In this document: one piece after another, positions 1-8,668 of the stretch
How the letters are laid out: each line of letters opens with the position of its first letter
Position numbering within the stretch: position 1 is the first letter of the stretch
Assembly (NCBI GenBank): GCA_025355565.1
Contig: JANXZK010000024.1
Span: 1 to 35,686 of the forward strand
Direction: 5' to 3'
Length of the DNA stretch: 35,686 bases
Source of the DNA: a bacterium
GTDB taxonomy: Bacteria > Patescibacteriota > Minisyncoccia > Phycocordibacterales > PALSA-1337
Position numbers and translations under genes: made by a program
Notes under the pieces: generated by a model
Seen by the model: only the letters and a program-made list of their open reading frames with translations
Databases searched by the model: none
Told to the model about the DNA's origin: nothing

Positions 1-2298
1 GGTACACTAGCTGTCTCAGGTCAAACAACACTGGCAACCTCACTAAATGGCCTACTCTGGGGTACAAACGGAGTAGTATCTGCCGTATCAACATCATCCT
101 TAAACCTCTCTACACTCACCGCAACCAATGGCTCACTCACATTCTCTGGCGCGTACAATGGAAGTACCGCCCGTACAGTTGGCCTCAATATGGGGAACAG
201 TAACACATGGACAGCACAGCAGAACTTCAATTTCGCTGGTTCATCTGGTAACGGTGCTATTCAAATACAAAACACAGGCGCTTCTAGCAACAGTGGATTC
301 TTGAATATTGCGGGTGGTACAAATTATGAGATAACAGGTTCAGTGGCAGGAGACTTTTTATTGCATAGCAATGGGGGCAATCTACTCTTATCGGGAGATG
401 GCAGTAAAGCAAACTTATATATCCAGCATAGTACGGGTAATGTCGGTATCGGGACGGGGACGACGACGCCCGTTTCAAATCTAGATGTGACCGGTGCTCC
501 GATAACATCCTTTACCGGAACTAATTCTGGACTTCTGACTCTTAGCAGCAACAGTAGTGCTTCAAACAAGATTGCGGCTATTGATTTCAGGGCTCCAGCT
601 TATGTTTTATCTTCCGGTTGGTCCAACAGCCAACCATTGGCGAGAATTGGCGCATCTTTCACTACTGCCGGCAGTTACCTTCAATTTGGCACTAGTAATT
701 ATTACAGTTCAGGCGTTACTAACACGGCCATGACCATAGATTATTCCGGCAACGTCGGTATCGGCACCACTATTCCTCTTACCAAATTGCAAGTTGGCAT
801 TGATACCGCATCAGAAGATCCAGTTACTTTGGGGGCTTTAACACCGGCAATGATAGTGATGGGCGATCAAAATAACACTACTGATGCCAGCTTGTTAAGA
901 TTGGTTCGACCCACCTATTCGGGTAATCTATATCCAGCAGCAGTGGATCTTAAGGTCAAGTCATTCGGTACTTTGGGCGCCCCATTTGCCGCCAAAACTC
1001 AATTGACATTTGGATTGAAAGATAATACGGGTTCTGATACAAGTGATGTTGTGGATGTGATGACGTTAAGAAGCGACGGCAATGTCGGTATCGGGACGAC
1101 GACGCCTGGGGCAAAGTTAGCAGTCCATGATTTCTCAGGCGCGGCTGGTACGAATCCATTGTTCGTGATCGCCTCGTCGACGTCTGGCTACACTGGTACA
1201 ACGACCATCCTGTCAATTCTCGGTAATGGACTCCTGACATTGAACGCAACTGGCGCTGGAACTTCGACGATCAACGGTAATCTCTACGTGCATGGAGCTT
1301 TGCGATCCACCAGTTCTTACAATGGAGACCTATTCTTTGCCAACAATTTCCGAATATACGAATCAGACTTGGATCCGTCACTCACGCAATCTCTCTTGTT
1401 GCAAAATCAGAAAGGCGAGGATATATTCAAGCTCGACGAAAAAGGAAATCTGACATTGACTGGCGATATCTGCTCGAACAATGTCACGTGCGTGAGCTCA
1501 TCTTTGAGCAAACTTTCCGCGGATGTGAGCTCGATGGCCTCATCTACTAAGGTCATAGATCTCGCCTTCCGAGTAGATGATATCCAAACGAATATGGACA
1601 GATTGATCAGTAGAATATCCACTATGGAATTGTCTGCTTCCGGTACTCCTATAATGTCGACCACAACCATCACGACGATCGCGACGAATGCCGCTAATAA
1701 CACAGTTCTAGCGATGGCGACCTCGACTTCATTCAGTGCCATGATCACAACCCTCGTAGAGAATGTTCTCCTGTCGACGAGTAATTGGGTGGTTGATCGC
1801 TTCACCGCGCATATCGCCTATATAGGTCGAGTTGAAGCAGAGACAGTCGCTGTATCGAACGGTTTGGAAATGAGAGATCAAGCGAATGGCACGAAGTACT
1901 GCGTGACTATCTTGAATGGTGAATTTAACAAAAGGGTAGGACCATGTACGACGTCCGCAACTTCGACAATACAGGTTACACCAATAGTCACTCCAGTAGT
2001 ACCAGTGATTACGACCATACCAGTGAATGTGCCTATCACGACGACGATCGATACCGCGTCTACTACGGCGACAACCACCACACCGACGACCACAACAAAC
2101 GCGACGAACAATACAGAGATCGGCACATCTACTACACCGATCATTGTCGAAGTCGCTTCGTCAACCACACCGACGACGGGATCGACGGTAATTCCGACTG
2201 AGAATCCATCTTCGAGCATAACTCCATCTACAGAAACAGCGCCAGTAACTCCGGCGCCGTCTACTGATCCTGCTCCCGCTCCTACTCCTACCATCTGA
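1..2298 (+). CDS. Large surface/tail-fibre-like repeat protein, 5'-truncated by window edge; NVGIGT(TTP) repeats and Thr/Pro-rich C-terminal stalk
   Basis: Frame 1 is open from base 1 (GTLAVSGQTTLATSLNGLLWG...) and continues into the listed ORF 190..2298. Three 'GNVGIGT' repeats near 436, 748 and 1078; C-terminal TTTT/PAPTP low-complexity tail. Confidence 0.85.
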   Translation, partial: GTLAVSGQTTLATSLNGLLWGTNGVVSAVSTSSLNLSTLTATNGSLTFSGAYNGSTARTVGLNMGNSNTWTAQQNFNFAGSSGNGAIQIQNTGASSNSGFLNIAGGTNYEITGSVAGDFLLHSNGGNLLLSGDGSKANLYIQHSTGNVGIGTGTTTPVSNLDVTGAPITSFTGTNSGLLTLSSNSSASNKIAAIDFRAPAYVLSSGWSNSQPLARIGASFTTAGSYLQFGTSNYYSSGVTNTAMTIDYSGNVGIGTTIPLTKLQVGIDTASEDPVTLGALTPAMIVMGDQNNTTDASLLRLVRPTYSGNLYPAAVDLKVKSFGTLGAPFAAKTQLTFGLKDNTGSDTSDVVDVMTLRSDGNVGIGTTTPGAKLAVHDFSGAAGTNPLFVIASSTSGYTGTTTILSILGNGLLTLNATGAGTSTINGNLYVHGALRSTSSYNGDLFFANNFRIYESDLDPSLTQSLLLQNQKGEDIFKLDEKGNLTLTGDICSNNVTCVSSSLSKLSADVSSMASSTKVIDLAFRVDDIQTNMDRLISRISTMELSASGTPIMSTTTITTIATNAANNTVLAMATSTSFSAMITTLVENVLLSTSNWVVDRFTAHIAYIGRVEAETVAVSNGLEMRDQANGTKYCVTILNGEFNKRVGPCTTSATSTIQVTPIVTPVVPVITTIPVNVPITTTIDTASTTATTTTPTTTTNATNNTEIGTSTTPIIVEVASSTTPTTGSTVIPTENPSSSITPSTETAPVTPAPSTDPAPAPTPTI

Positions 2299-2846
2299 TG
2301 AGTAGATCACTCGGTCAATATCATATGTTCAAAAACACGAAAAACCATTCATTCTTCCTTTCGACGATCATAGTAGGCTTCTTTAGCTTGGTGATTTTGA
2401 CGATCTATCTATCGTCGAAAAATGCGCTTCCGAAATTCGATGGGTTCAGCTCAATGGATGCGACGAGTATCGGTAGTTCGACATTGAAGACAACTCGAAT
2501 AGGTCTGCCTCTTGGTGATATTGACGTAGAAATTTCTGATACGCCTGATCTCCGTGAACGAGGCTTGAGTCGGCGGATGAGTCTGGCACCGAACGATGGT
2601 ATGCTTTTCGTATTTCAGATACCCGGTATTTATGGTTTTTGGATGAAGGACATGAATTTTCCTATCGATATAGTCTGGATCGATAACGATCATAGAGTCG
2701 TGGCGATGAATCTGGACGTTGCAACATCGACATATCCAGAATCCATATTTCCATCGAGCAGTATATCGCATGTTCTCGAATTGAATGCTGGTTCAGCTAG
2801 GGAATTTGGGATTGCAACCGGTACAATTCTAAAATTCGATTATTGA
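2298..2846 (+). CDS. DUF192 family protein with N-terminal membrane anchor
   Basis: Motifs RERGLSRRMSLAPNDGMLFVF...GFWMKDMNFPIDIVWID typical of DUF192; TGATG overlap with the upstream stop; hydrophobic N-terminus. Confidence 0.85.
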   Translation: MSRSLGQYHMFKNTKNHSFFLSTIIVGFFSLVILTIYLSSKNALPKFDGFSSMDATSIGSSTLKTTRIGLPLGDIDVEISDTPDLRERGLSRRMSLAPNDGMLFVFQIPGIYGFWMKDMNFPIDIVWIDNDHRVVAMNLDVATSTYPESIFPSSSISHVLELNAGSAREFGIATGTILKFDY

Positions 2847-2886
2847 TCACCCGCGTGATGTATTTACACGTGATGGATTTCACATA

Positions 2887-3050
2887 TGTAATCTCCCACC
2901 TGATCTTCGAACGACCGAGCACTCTTTGCGAAGCGATATCTCGTGGCATTTTCCAAAGACAGACCGAAACCCTGGAGGGCTGGCTTTGTGAAAAAGCCGA
3001 GAGATTGCTAGCAAATTGCGAGGAAGTGAGAGGACAGGTGGGAGATTACA
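2887..3050 (+). ncRNA. Candidate structured RNA with 6S-RNA-like rod architecture (strand assumed)
   Basis: Perfect 16-bp closing helix TGTAATCTCCCACCTG (2887-2902) / CAGGTGGGAGATTACA (3035-3050); long imperfect inner stem (about 2937-2965 with 2977-3004); asymmetric central region with small hairpins (CTTCG 2905-2909/CGAAG 2929-2933; TTGCTAGCAA on the 3' side). Confidence 0.55.
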
Positions 3051-3155
3051 CCTAAGTACATATACAAGATCGGTGAATGAGATGAAGTAAAGATAATATT
3101 TTCCTTTGAAAGTCAAATGATATTTTGAAATCATAAATATTCATGCTGTAAATAA

Positions 3156-3164
3156 TTATCCACA
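3156..3164 (+). promoter_or_regulatory. Consensus DnaA box TTATCCACA upstream of nrdJ
   Basis: Exact 9-mer TTATCCACA in the AT-rich intergenic region before nrdJ. Confidence 0.45.
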
Positions 3165-3306
3165 GCTTTTTTTTCACAATGCTAAGCGTTACAATATGAT
3201 GCATAAGAAGTGAACCAGTATTTATCTTTCATTCGTATAGATAGAAACTGAAAAAAATTATTAAAAACTAGCCAGACATAATTTCGCAGTCCGCCTGCGC
3301 AAACAA

Positions 3307-5634
3307 ATGCCAAAAAAGAAAAAATCCGCTACGGGAAGCGCGGGTAAGGTACCTTCCATCCCTACGATTATAAAGAGAGACGGCAGGATAGTGCCATTTG
3401 ATCTCGAAAAGATCAAAAATGCTATCTGGAAGGGGATGAATGCGGTGAATGAAGGCTCAGAAGAAGAGGCCCGCATGGTTGCGAATGGCGTTTTTGCGGA
3501 GCTTATACGCATAAAAAAGAAGTTTGCCAATTTTTTACCGACAGTAGAAGGTTGTCAGGATATCGTCGAGACGGAGCTCATGCGTGCTGACTTCGTGAAA
3601 GCGGCCAAGCATTATGTTATCTACCGTGAAGAGCGAGCAAAGTTACGCGCGAAAGGGATAGAGATACCAGAGCATGTGCGTAGATCGGCAGAAGATTCAA
3701 AAAAATACTTTAGAAATGCACTCGGAGAATTTGTCTACTATCGTACATATTCACGTTGGATAGACCAGGAAAATCGTCGTGAGACCTGGATAGAGACAGT
3801 TGATCGATATATGGGATTCATGCGTGAGCACGTCGGGGATAAGGTGAAAGAAGCCGAATACAAAGAGATCCGTGAGTCTATCTTGACCCAATCAGCCATT
3901 CCGTCGATGAGATTGCTCCAATTCGCGGGACCCGCCGCGAAGCGTACAAATGTCTGCGGATATAACTGCGCGTATATCGCTCCAGAGTCATTCCAGGATA
4001 TGTCAGAGATCATGTATATCTCCATGAATGGAACAGGAGTCGGATTTTCCGCTGAGAGCGCGAACGTTCAAAAGTTCCCACAGATATTCGTTCAGACCGG
4101 AGAAAAATTAAAGACTCATGTTGTCCAAGATTCAAAAGAAGGTTGGTGCCAAGCATTCGTCATCGGAGCGACTACTTGGGCATCTGGTAAAGATATTGAT
4201 TTTGATTTTTCTCTCGTGCGACCACTCGGCGCGCGTCTAAAGGTCGGTGGCGGTAAGGCTTCAGGACCTGAACCGCTACGAAGATTGTTGGCATTTACTC
4301 ATGAAGTGATGTCAAATCGTCAAGGCAGACGTCTCAGGAATATCGATGTTCATGACATCATCTGCATGATGGGTGAGTGTATCGTCTCGGGTGGTGTGAG
4401 GAGAAGCGCGCTCATCTCTCTTTCAGATCTAGATGATCCAGAGATCCGAGATGCAAAGAAGGGGGCATTCTATATGACTCATCCGCATCGATCACTCGCC
4501 AACAATTCCGCGGTGTATGTCACCAAACCATCGAATGAAGAGTTTTTGAAGGAATGGATGGCTTTGATAGAGAGTCACTCAGGAGAGAGAGGGATATTTA
4601 ACCGCGGCTCATTGGCAAAGACTCTACCGACACGTCGGATCAAAGCTTTGAAGGAGTACAAGGGATATTTCGATTCGACAGGACAGCATATCATCGGTTC
4701 GATCGGGGTCAATCCTTGCGGCGAGATCATCCTCCAATCAAAGCAGTTTTGCAATCTTTCAGAAGTCGTCGCGCGTGCCGAGGATACGGAGAAAACTCTC
4801 ATGAAGAAGATCCGCATCGCGGCGATATTGGGGACATATCAGTCTATGCTCACTCATTTCGAGTATCTTTCGAAGGAATGGAAAGAGCATTGTGACCGTG
4901 AGAGGTTGCTAGGAGTTTCGATAACTGGTCAGTGGGATTGTCCCGCGGTCAGGAAACCGGAAGTGATGAAGAGATTGCGCGATGAGGCGATCAAGGTCAA
5001 CAAAGAGTTCGCCAAGAGGTTCGGTATCAGCGAGTCGACCGCGGTGACTTGTGTAAAACCTTCAGGGAATGGTTCGCAGACGTTTGATTGTTCATCTGGC
5101 ATGCATCCCCGACATTCAAAGTATTATATTCGTCGTGCTCGCATCGCCTCGACTGATTCTCTATTCAAGATGCTCCGTGACCAGGGCGTACCATATTTTC
5201 CAGAAGTCGGACAAACATCGGAGAATGCCACAACTTTCGTATTGGAGTTTCCTGTCAAAGCTCCGCAGGGGACGACGACATTCAAGAACGACCTGTCTGC
5301 TATAGAACAACTCGAATATTGGAAGATGGTCAAAGTCAGTTTCACTGAACACAATCCTTCCGTGACTATCTCTATCGGTAATGATGAATGGATCACAGTC
5401 GCGAATTGGGTTTATGAAAATTGGGACATCGTCGGTGGTCTATCATTCCTGCCACGTGAAGACCATGTCTACAAATTGGCACCATACGAAGCGATCGATG
5501 AGAAGACCTACAAAGAGTTGGCAAAACGCCTAGAACATGTTGATTACTCCAAGATCATCTCCTATGAGAAACAGAATGAGACAGATATGAAGAAAGAGTT
5601 AGCTTGCGCGGCAGGTGTTTGCGAGATTGTGTAA
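3307..5634 (+). CDS. nrdJ: Adenosylcobalamin-dependent (class II) ribonucleotide reductase with N-terminal ATP-cone
   Basis: ATP-cone-like N-terminus (IIKRDGRIVPFDLEKIKNAIWKGM); FVYYRTYSRW, GTGVGFS, NPCGEI and C-terminal CAAGVC motifs as in monomeric RTPR-type class II enzymes. Confidence 0.93.
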   Translation: MPKKKKSATGSAGKVPSIPTIIKRDGRIVPFDLEKIKNAIWKGMNAVNEGSEEEARMVANGVFAELIRIKKKFANFLPTVEGCQDIVETELMRADFVKAAKHYVIYREERAKLRAKGIEIPEHVRRSAEDSKKYFRNALGEFVYYRTYSRWIDQENRRETWIETVDRYMGFMREHVGDKVKEAEYKEIRESILTQSAIPSMRLLQFAGPAAKRTNVCGYNCAYIAPESFQDMSEIMYISMNGTGVGFSAESANVQKFPQIFVQTGEKLKTHVVQDSKEGWCQAFVIGATTWASGKDIDFDFSLVRPLGARLKVGGGKASGPEPLRRLLAFTHEVMSNRQGRRLRNIDVHDIICMMGECIVSGGVRRSALISLSDLDDPEIRDAKKGAFYMTHPHRSLANNSAVYVTKPSNEEFLKEWMALIESHSGERGIFNRGSLAKTLPTRRIKALKEYKGYFDSTGQHIIGSIGVNPCGEIILQSKQFCNLSEVVARAEDTEKTLMKKIRIAAILGTYQSMLTHFEYLSKEWKEHCDRERLLGVSITGQWDCPAVRKPEVMKRLRDEAIKVNKEFAKRFGISESTAVTCVKPSGNGSQTFDCSSGMHPRHSKYYIRRARIASTDSLFKMLRDQGVPYFPEVGQTSENATTFVLEFPVKAPQGTTTFKNDLSAIEQLEYWKMVKVSFTEHNPSVTISIGNDEWITVANWVYENWDIVGGLSFLPREDHVYKLAPYEAIDEKTYKELAKRLEHVDYSKIISYEKQNETDMKKELACAAGVCEIV

Positions 5635-5635
5635 C

Positions 5636-5664
5636 TTGCCAAGCATTCTGAGAAATGGTAAAAT
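5636..5664 (+). promoter_or_regulatory. Sigma-70-type promoter for rnpB: TTGCCA - 17 bp - TAAAAT
   Basis: TTGCCA 5636-5641, TAAAAT 5659-5664, 17-bp spacer; predicted TSS about 5671 coincides with the start of RNase P helix P1. Confidence 0.7.
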
Positions 5665-5670
5665 GCGTTT

Positions 5671-6165
5671 CAGCCGTACCAAACAACCGCGCCCCGCATC
5701 GCTCGTTTACGAGCTTTGCAGGGTGAGGAAAGTCCGAACATTGACCGTGCTACGCACGGAGATCCGAAACTCTAAGCTCTAAATCCTAAATTTAGGCTTT
5801 AAGTATTAGGATTTGGAATTTCCCTGCGTAGCGTGGTAAGAGGGTAGTGGGTAACACCCACCGAGGTAACACCTAGAGGTGCGAACAGTGACGCCCGAGT
5901 CGAAAGGCAGAGGCTCCAGATTTTTACTTTTGGTAAAAATCTGGATGAATTCTATGGCGACATAGAGGTGCAACGGCAAAATCCTTACTTCAATGCAAGG
6001 TCGTGTCCCGAGTGAACCCTGGATTGTCTAGGGCGAATCGAGGGAAGAACCGCTTGACTCCGAGAGTAATCGAGGAGCTAGATAAATGGTTGTTGATAGT
6101 CGCCTACGCTCGCTTTGTGGGCTCGGGCGCACTGGAACAGAATTCGGCTTACGGTATAGCGAACA
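5671..6165 (+). ncRNA. rnpB: RNase P RNA (bacterial type A-like)
   Basis: Conserved GAGGAAAGTCCGAACA, GGTAAGAG, GAGCTAGATAAATGGTTG and ACAGAATTCGGCTTACGG blocks; P1 pairing GCCGTACC (5673-5680) with GGTATAGC (6153-6160); promoter upstream and terminator downstream. Confidence 0.92.
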
Positions 6166-6170
6166 TGGAG

Positions 6171-6199
6171 ACACCCCGGGATACACCCGGGGTGTTTTC
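6171..6199 (+). terminator. Rho-independent terminator of rnpB
   Basis: ACACCCCGGG-ATACA-CCCGGGGTGT followed by TTTCT. Confidence 0.85.
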
Positions 6200-6301
6200 T
6201 GTCAGCAGGATCACAATTTCCACGAGTCCTCACTTGATGCTATACTGGAGACTATTAAAAGCGATAAGAATATCGAGGCCAGGCCCCATAAAATACTTTA
6301 C

Positions 6302-8668
6302 ATGAACCCAGAAAACAAGCGTGCAAGATCGATCGGTTTCTATACATTTCTCGTTTCGATCATATTATCTCCCGTCATATTTTGGCCGTCGGTTTATATC
6401 GCTCTAGACACCACAAAGACGATCACGATCGGTCTCGGGGTTCTCATTTCGGCGATGTTTCTCTGCTTTACAGTGCTCAAAGAAAATAGACTAACGTTGC
6501 CACCTAGGAAGATATTTTGGACAAGTCTACTCATCATCGTCTCTCTCATCATTTCCGCGTTGCTCTCCATACATGCAGGCAAATCATTATTTGGTCAAGG
6601 TTTTGAGATAAACACAGTCAGTTTCCTGGCGACATTGTTCGTGGGTGGACTCGTCACATTTACATTTGTGTCACGCCGACTCGATCGCGCGATAATATTG
6701 TATGTAGGGATATTTGTGGCGTATTTCGTCGTCTATATGTTCCATGTCTTCAGACTCATCTTCGGGGCCAGCCTTGCTTCGTTCTCAGTCTTTTTATCAC
6801 AGACATCGAGCATGCTGGGAGAGTGGCCAAATGTTGGTACGTATTCGATAGTCGTCGCACTCGTCTCTCTTTGCGCGATATTGTTCTTGTCATTATCGAA
6901 AAGGATGAAATTCGCATATTGGGTGATCTTTGTTTTGTCCGCGATCGCCGCTTTCATTGTCAGCAACACATCTAACTGGAGTATAACGTTCTTAGTATTG
7001 CTGGGGCTCACTATCTTCTTGTCGATGAAGCGTGTCCGCTCGCAGGACCATGGGATCCGTTCCGCTATAAAGCACATCGCATGGCTACCTCTCATCATCT
7101 GCATCATCACTTTCATCCTAGCTTGGAAAGGCGATTCGATCGCTCATCCGATCGCCAAATCCATGGGTATCTCGTATGTTGAGGTCTCACTGCCGTGGCG
7201 AGCTACACTCGACGTGACGAGTGGGGTGATCAAGTCATATCCGATATTTGGTATCGGCGCGAATCATTTTTCTACGGCATACATGAATTGGAAGCCGGAC
7301 GGGATAAATATGGGGGATGGCTGGAGCTACGAATTTACGTATGGGTTTAGTCTGATCTCGACGCTCGTCACCGAACAAGGTTTAGCAGGTCTCGTCCTCT
7401 GGGTCATGTTCTTCGTATTTTTGGTTCTCATGGGCGTCCGAGTATTGAGGAGCCCACTAGATAATTCTCCGGAGAAATTTGTCATCACTTCTTCATTCGT
7501 CGTATCAGTTTTCCTATGGTTAGTCGCTCTGACTTCGATACCATCTCATGCGATATTGTTCTTGACTCTCACAATGACAGGCATATTCCTTGGTGTCAGC
7601 GTAAATAGTGGGGTAGTGAATCCGATCGTCATCGAACCGAGATCAGGCCGCGGATCCAAGTTTCTCTCCATCATCATCATTCTCGCTCTTATCGTAGCTC
7701 TCGTCTGGGCGATAATATATGTAAAGAAAGTCGTCGCGCTATCATATTTTGGTGCAGGGGTTAAACATCTGACGGTTGAGAAGAATTATGATCTGGCGCT
7801 ATCTTCATTCATAGCGGCAGACAAGGTCGACCACCTAGACGTCTATCTACAAGGCAAAGCTGAAGCTCGACTCGCAAAGGCAAATACTATTGCTGCTCTG
7901 GCTGCGAAAGCGGCAGAAGCAAAAAATGCCTCAAGTTCTGATTCGCTGGCAAAACAGTTCGGAGAGACGATAAACGCAGCTCTCATCGATGCTAGAGCGG
8001 CTGTTGATTTTGACAAAAGTGATTATTATAATCATATCTCTGAAGCGCGTGTTTCAGAAGTCGCCGCGAGCTTGAAGATGCAAAATGCATATGACAACGC
8101 GTCGAAAGCTTATATGCAGGCCATAGGTTTGAATCCAAAGAACCCTTCTATATTTCTCTCCCTGGCCAAATTTCAGTTGAGCCAGGATAAGCTTGACGAT
8201 GCACTGAAGACGATCGGCACCGTGCTTCAGTTGAAGCCCAATTATCTCGATGCGGTATTTCTATTGTCTCAAGTCTATGCCGCGAAGAACGATCTGCCGA
8301 ATGCCATCATTGCCGCCAAGTTCGCGACAGAACTCAATCCACAGAATCCTCAAGTATTCTTCCAGTTGGGATTGCTGCAATATAACAACAAAGATAGTCA
8401 AGGCGCAGTCACATCATTCGGAACTGCTCTGAAGATCCAGCCAGAATACGCCAACGCGCAGTACTTCCTCGGATTGGCATATGCGGAGCTCGGCAAGACC
8501 AGCGACGCCATAGCCCAATTTACAGCATTGTCAAAATCCAATCCGGACAATCAGGAAATCCTCGGTATATTGAAGAATCTCGGTGCCGGCAAATCGATAT
8601 TTGTGAACCCGCAATCTGCGACGAGTCCAGAGAAGCGATCTACCTTGCCTATTAAAACGAAAAAATAG
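6302..8668 (+). CDS. O-antigen ligase/polymerase-like multi-TM protein with C-terminal TPR repeats
   Basis: Many TM segments, then TPR-like repeats (AIGLNPKNPSIFLSLAKFQLSQDKLDDALKTIGTVLQLKPN). Start moved to ATG 6302 because the listed start (6086) lies within rnpB and its terminator. Confidence 0.82.
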   Translation: MNPENKRARSIGFYTFLVSIILSPVIFWPSVYIALDTTKTITIGLGVLISAMFLCFTVLKENRLTLPPRKIFWTSLLIIVSLIISALLSIHAGKSLFGQGFEINTVSFLATLFVGGLVTFTFVSRRLDRAIILYVGIFVAYFVVYMFHVFRLIFGASLASFSVFLSQTSSMLGEWPNVGTYSIVVALVSLCAILFLSLSKRMKFAYWVIFVLSAIAAFIVSNTSNWSITFLVLLGLTIFLSMKRVRSQDHGIRSAIKHIAWLPLIICIITFILAWKGDSIAHPIAKSMGISYVEVSLPWRATLDVTSGVIKSYPIFGIGANHFSTAYMNWKPDGINMGDGWSYEFTYGFSLISTLVTEQGLAGLVLWVMFFVFLVLMGVRVLRSPLDNSPEKFVITSSFVVSVFLWLVALTSIPSHAILFLTLTMTGIFLGVSVNSGVVNPIVIEPRSGRGSKFLSIIIILALIVALVWAIIYVKKVVALSYFGAGVKHLTVEKNYDLALSSFIAADKVDHLDVYLQGKAEARLAKANTIAALAAKAAEAKNASSSDSLAKQFGETINAALIDARAAVDFDKSDYYNHISEARVSEVAASLKMQNAYDNASKAYMQAIGLNPKNPSIFLSLAKFQLSQDKLDDALKTIGTVLQLKPNYLDAVFLLSQVYAAKNDLPNAIIAAKFATELNPQNPQVFFQLGLLQYNNKDSQGAVTSFGTALKIQPEYANAQYFLGLAYAELGKTSDAIAQFTALSKSNPDNQEILGILKNLGAGKSIFVNPQSATSPEKRSTLPIKTKK

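Noticed and set aside
1878-2294. Large antisense ORF opposite the Thr/Pro-rich stalk
   Set aside because: Low-complexity Val/Gly translation is a mirror of ACN/CCN codons of the sense gene; no start context.
2887-3050. Cobalamin riboswitch controlling nrdJ
   Set aside because: No B12-box (GCCACTG-like) sequence and the simple rod fold with a perfect terminal helix does not resemble the cobalamin riboswitch.
2887-3050. SRP (4.5S) RNA or tmRNA
   Set aside because: The GGAAGGAAGCAG-type SRP core and the tRNA-like end/tag ORF of tmRNA were not found.
2843-3055. 70-aa ORF after DUF192 gene
   Set aside because: Overlaps almost exactly the long inverted-repeat RNA candidate; no recognisable protein family.
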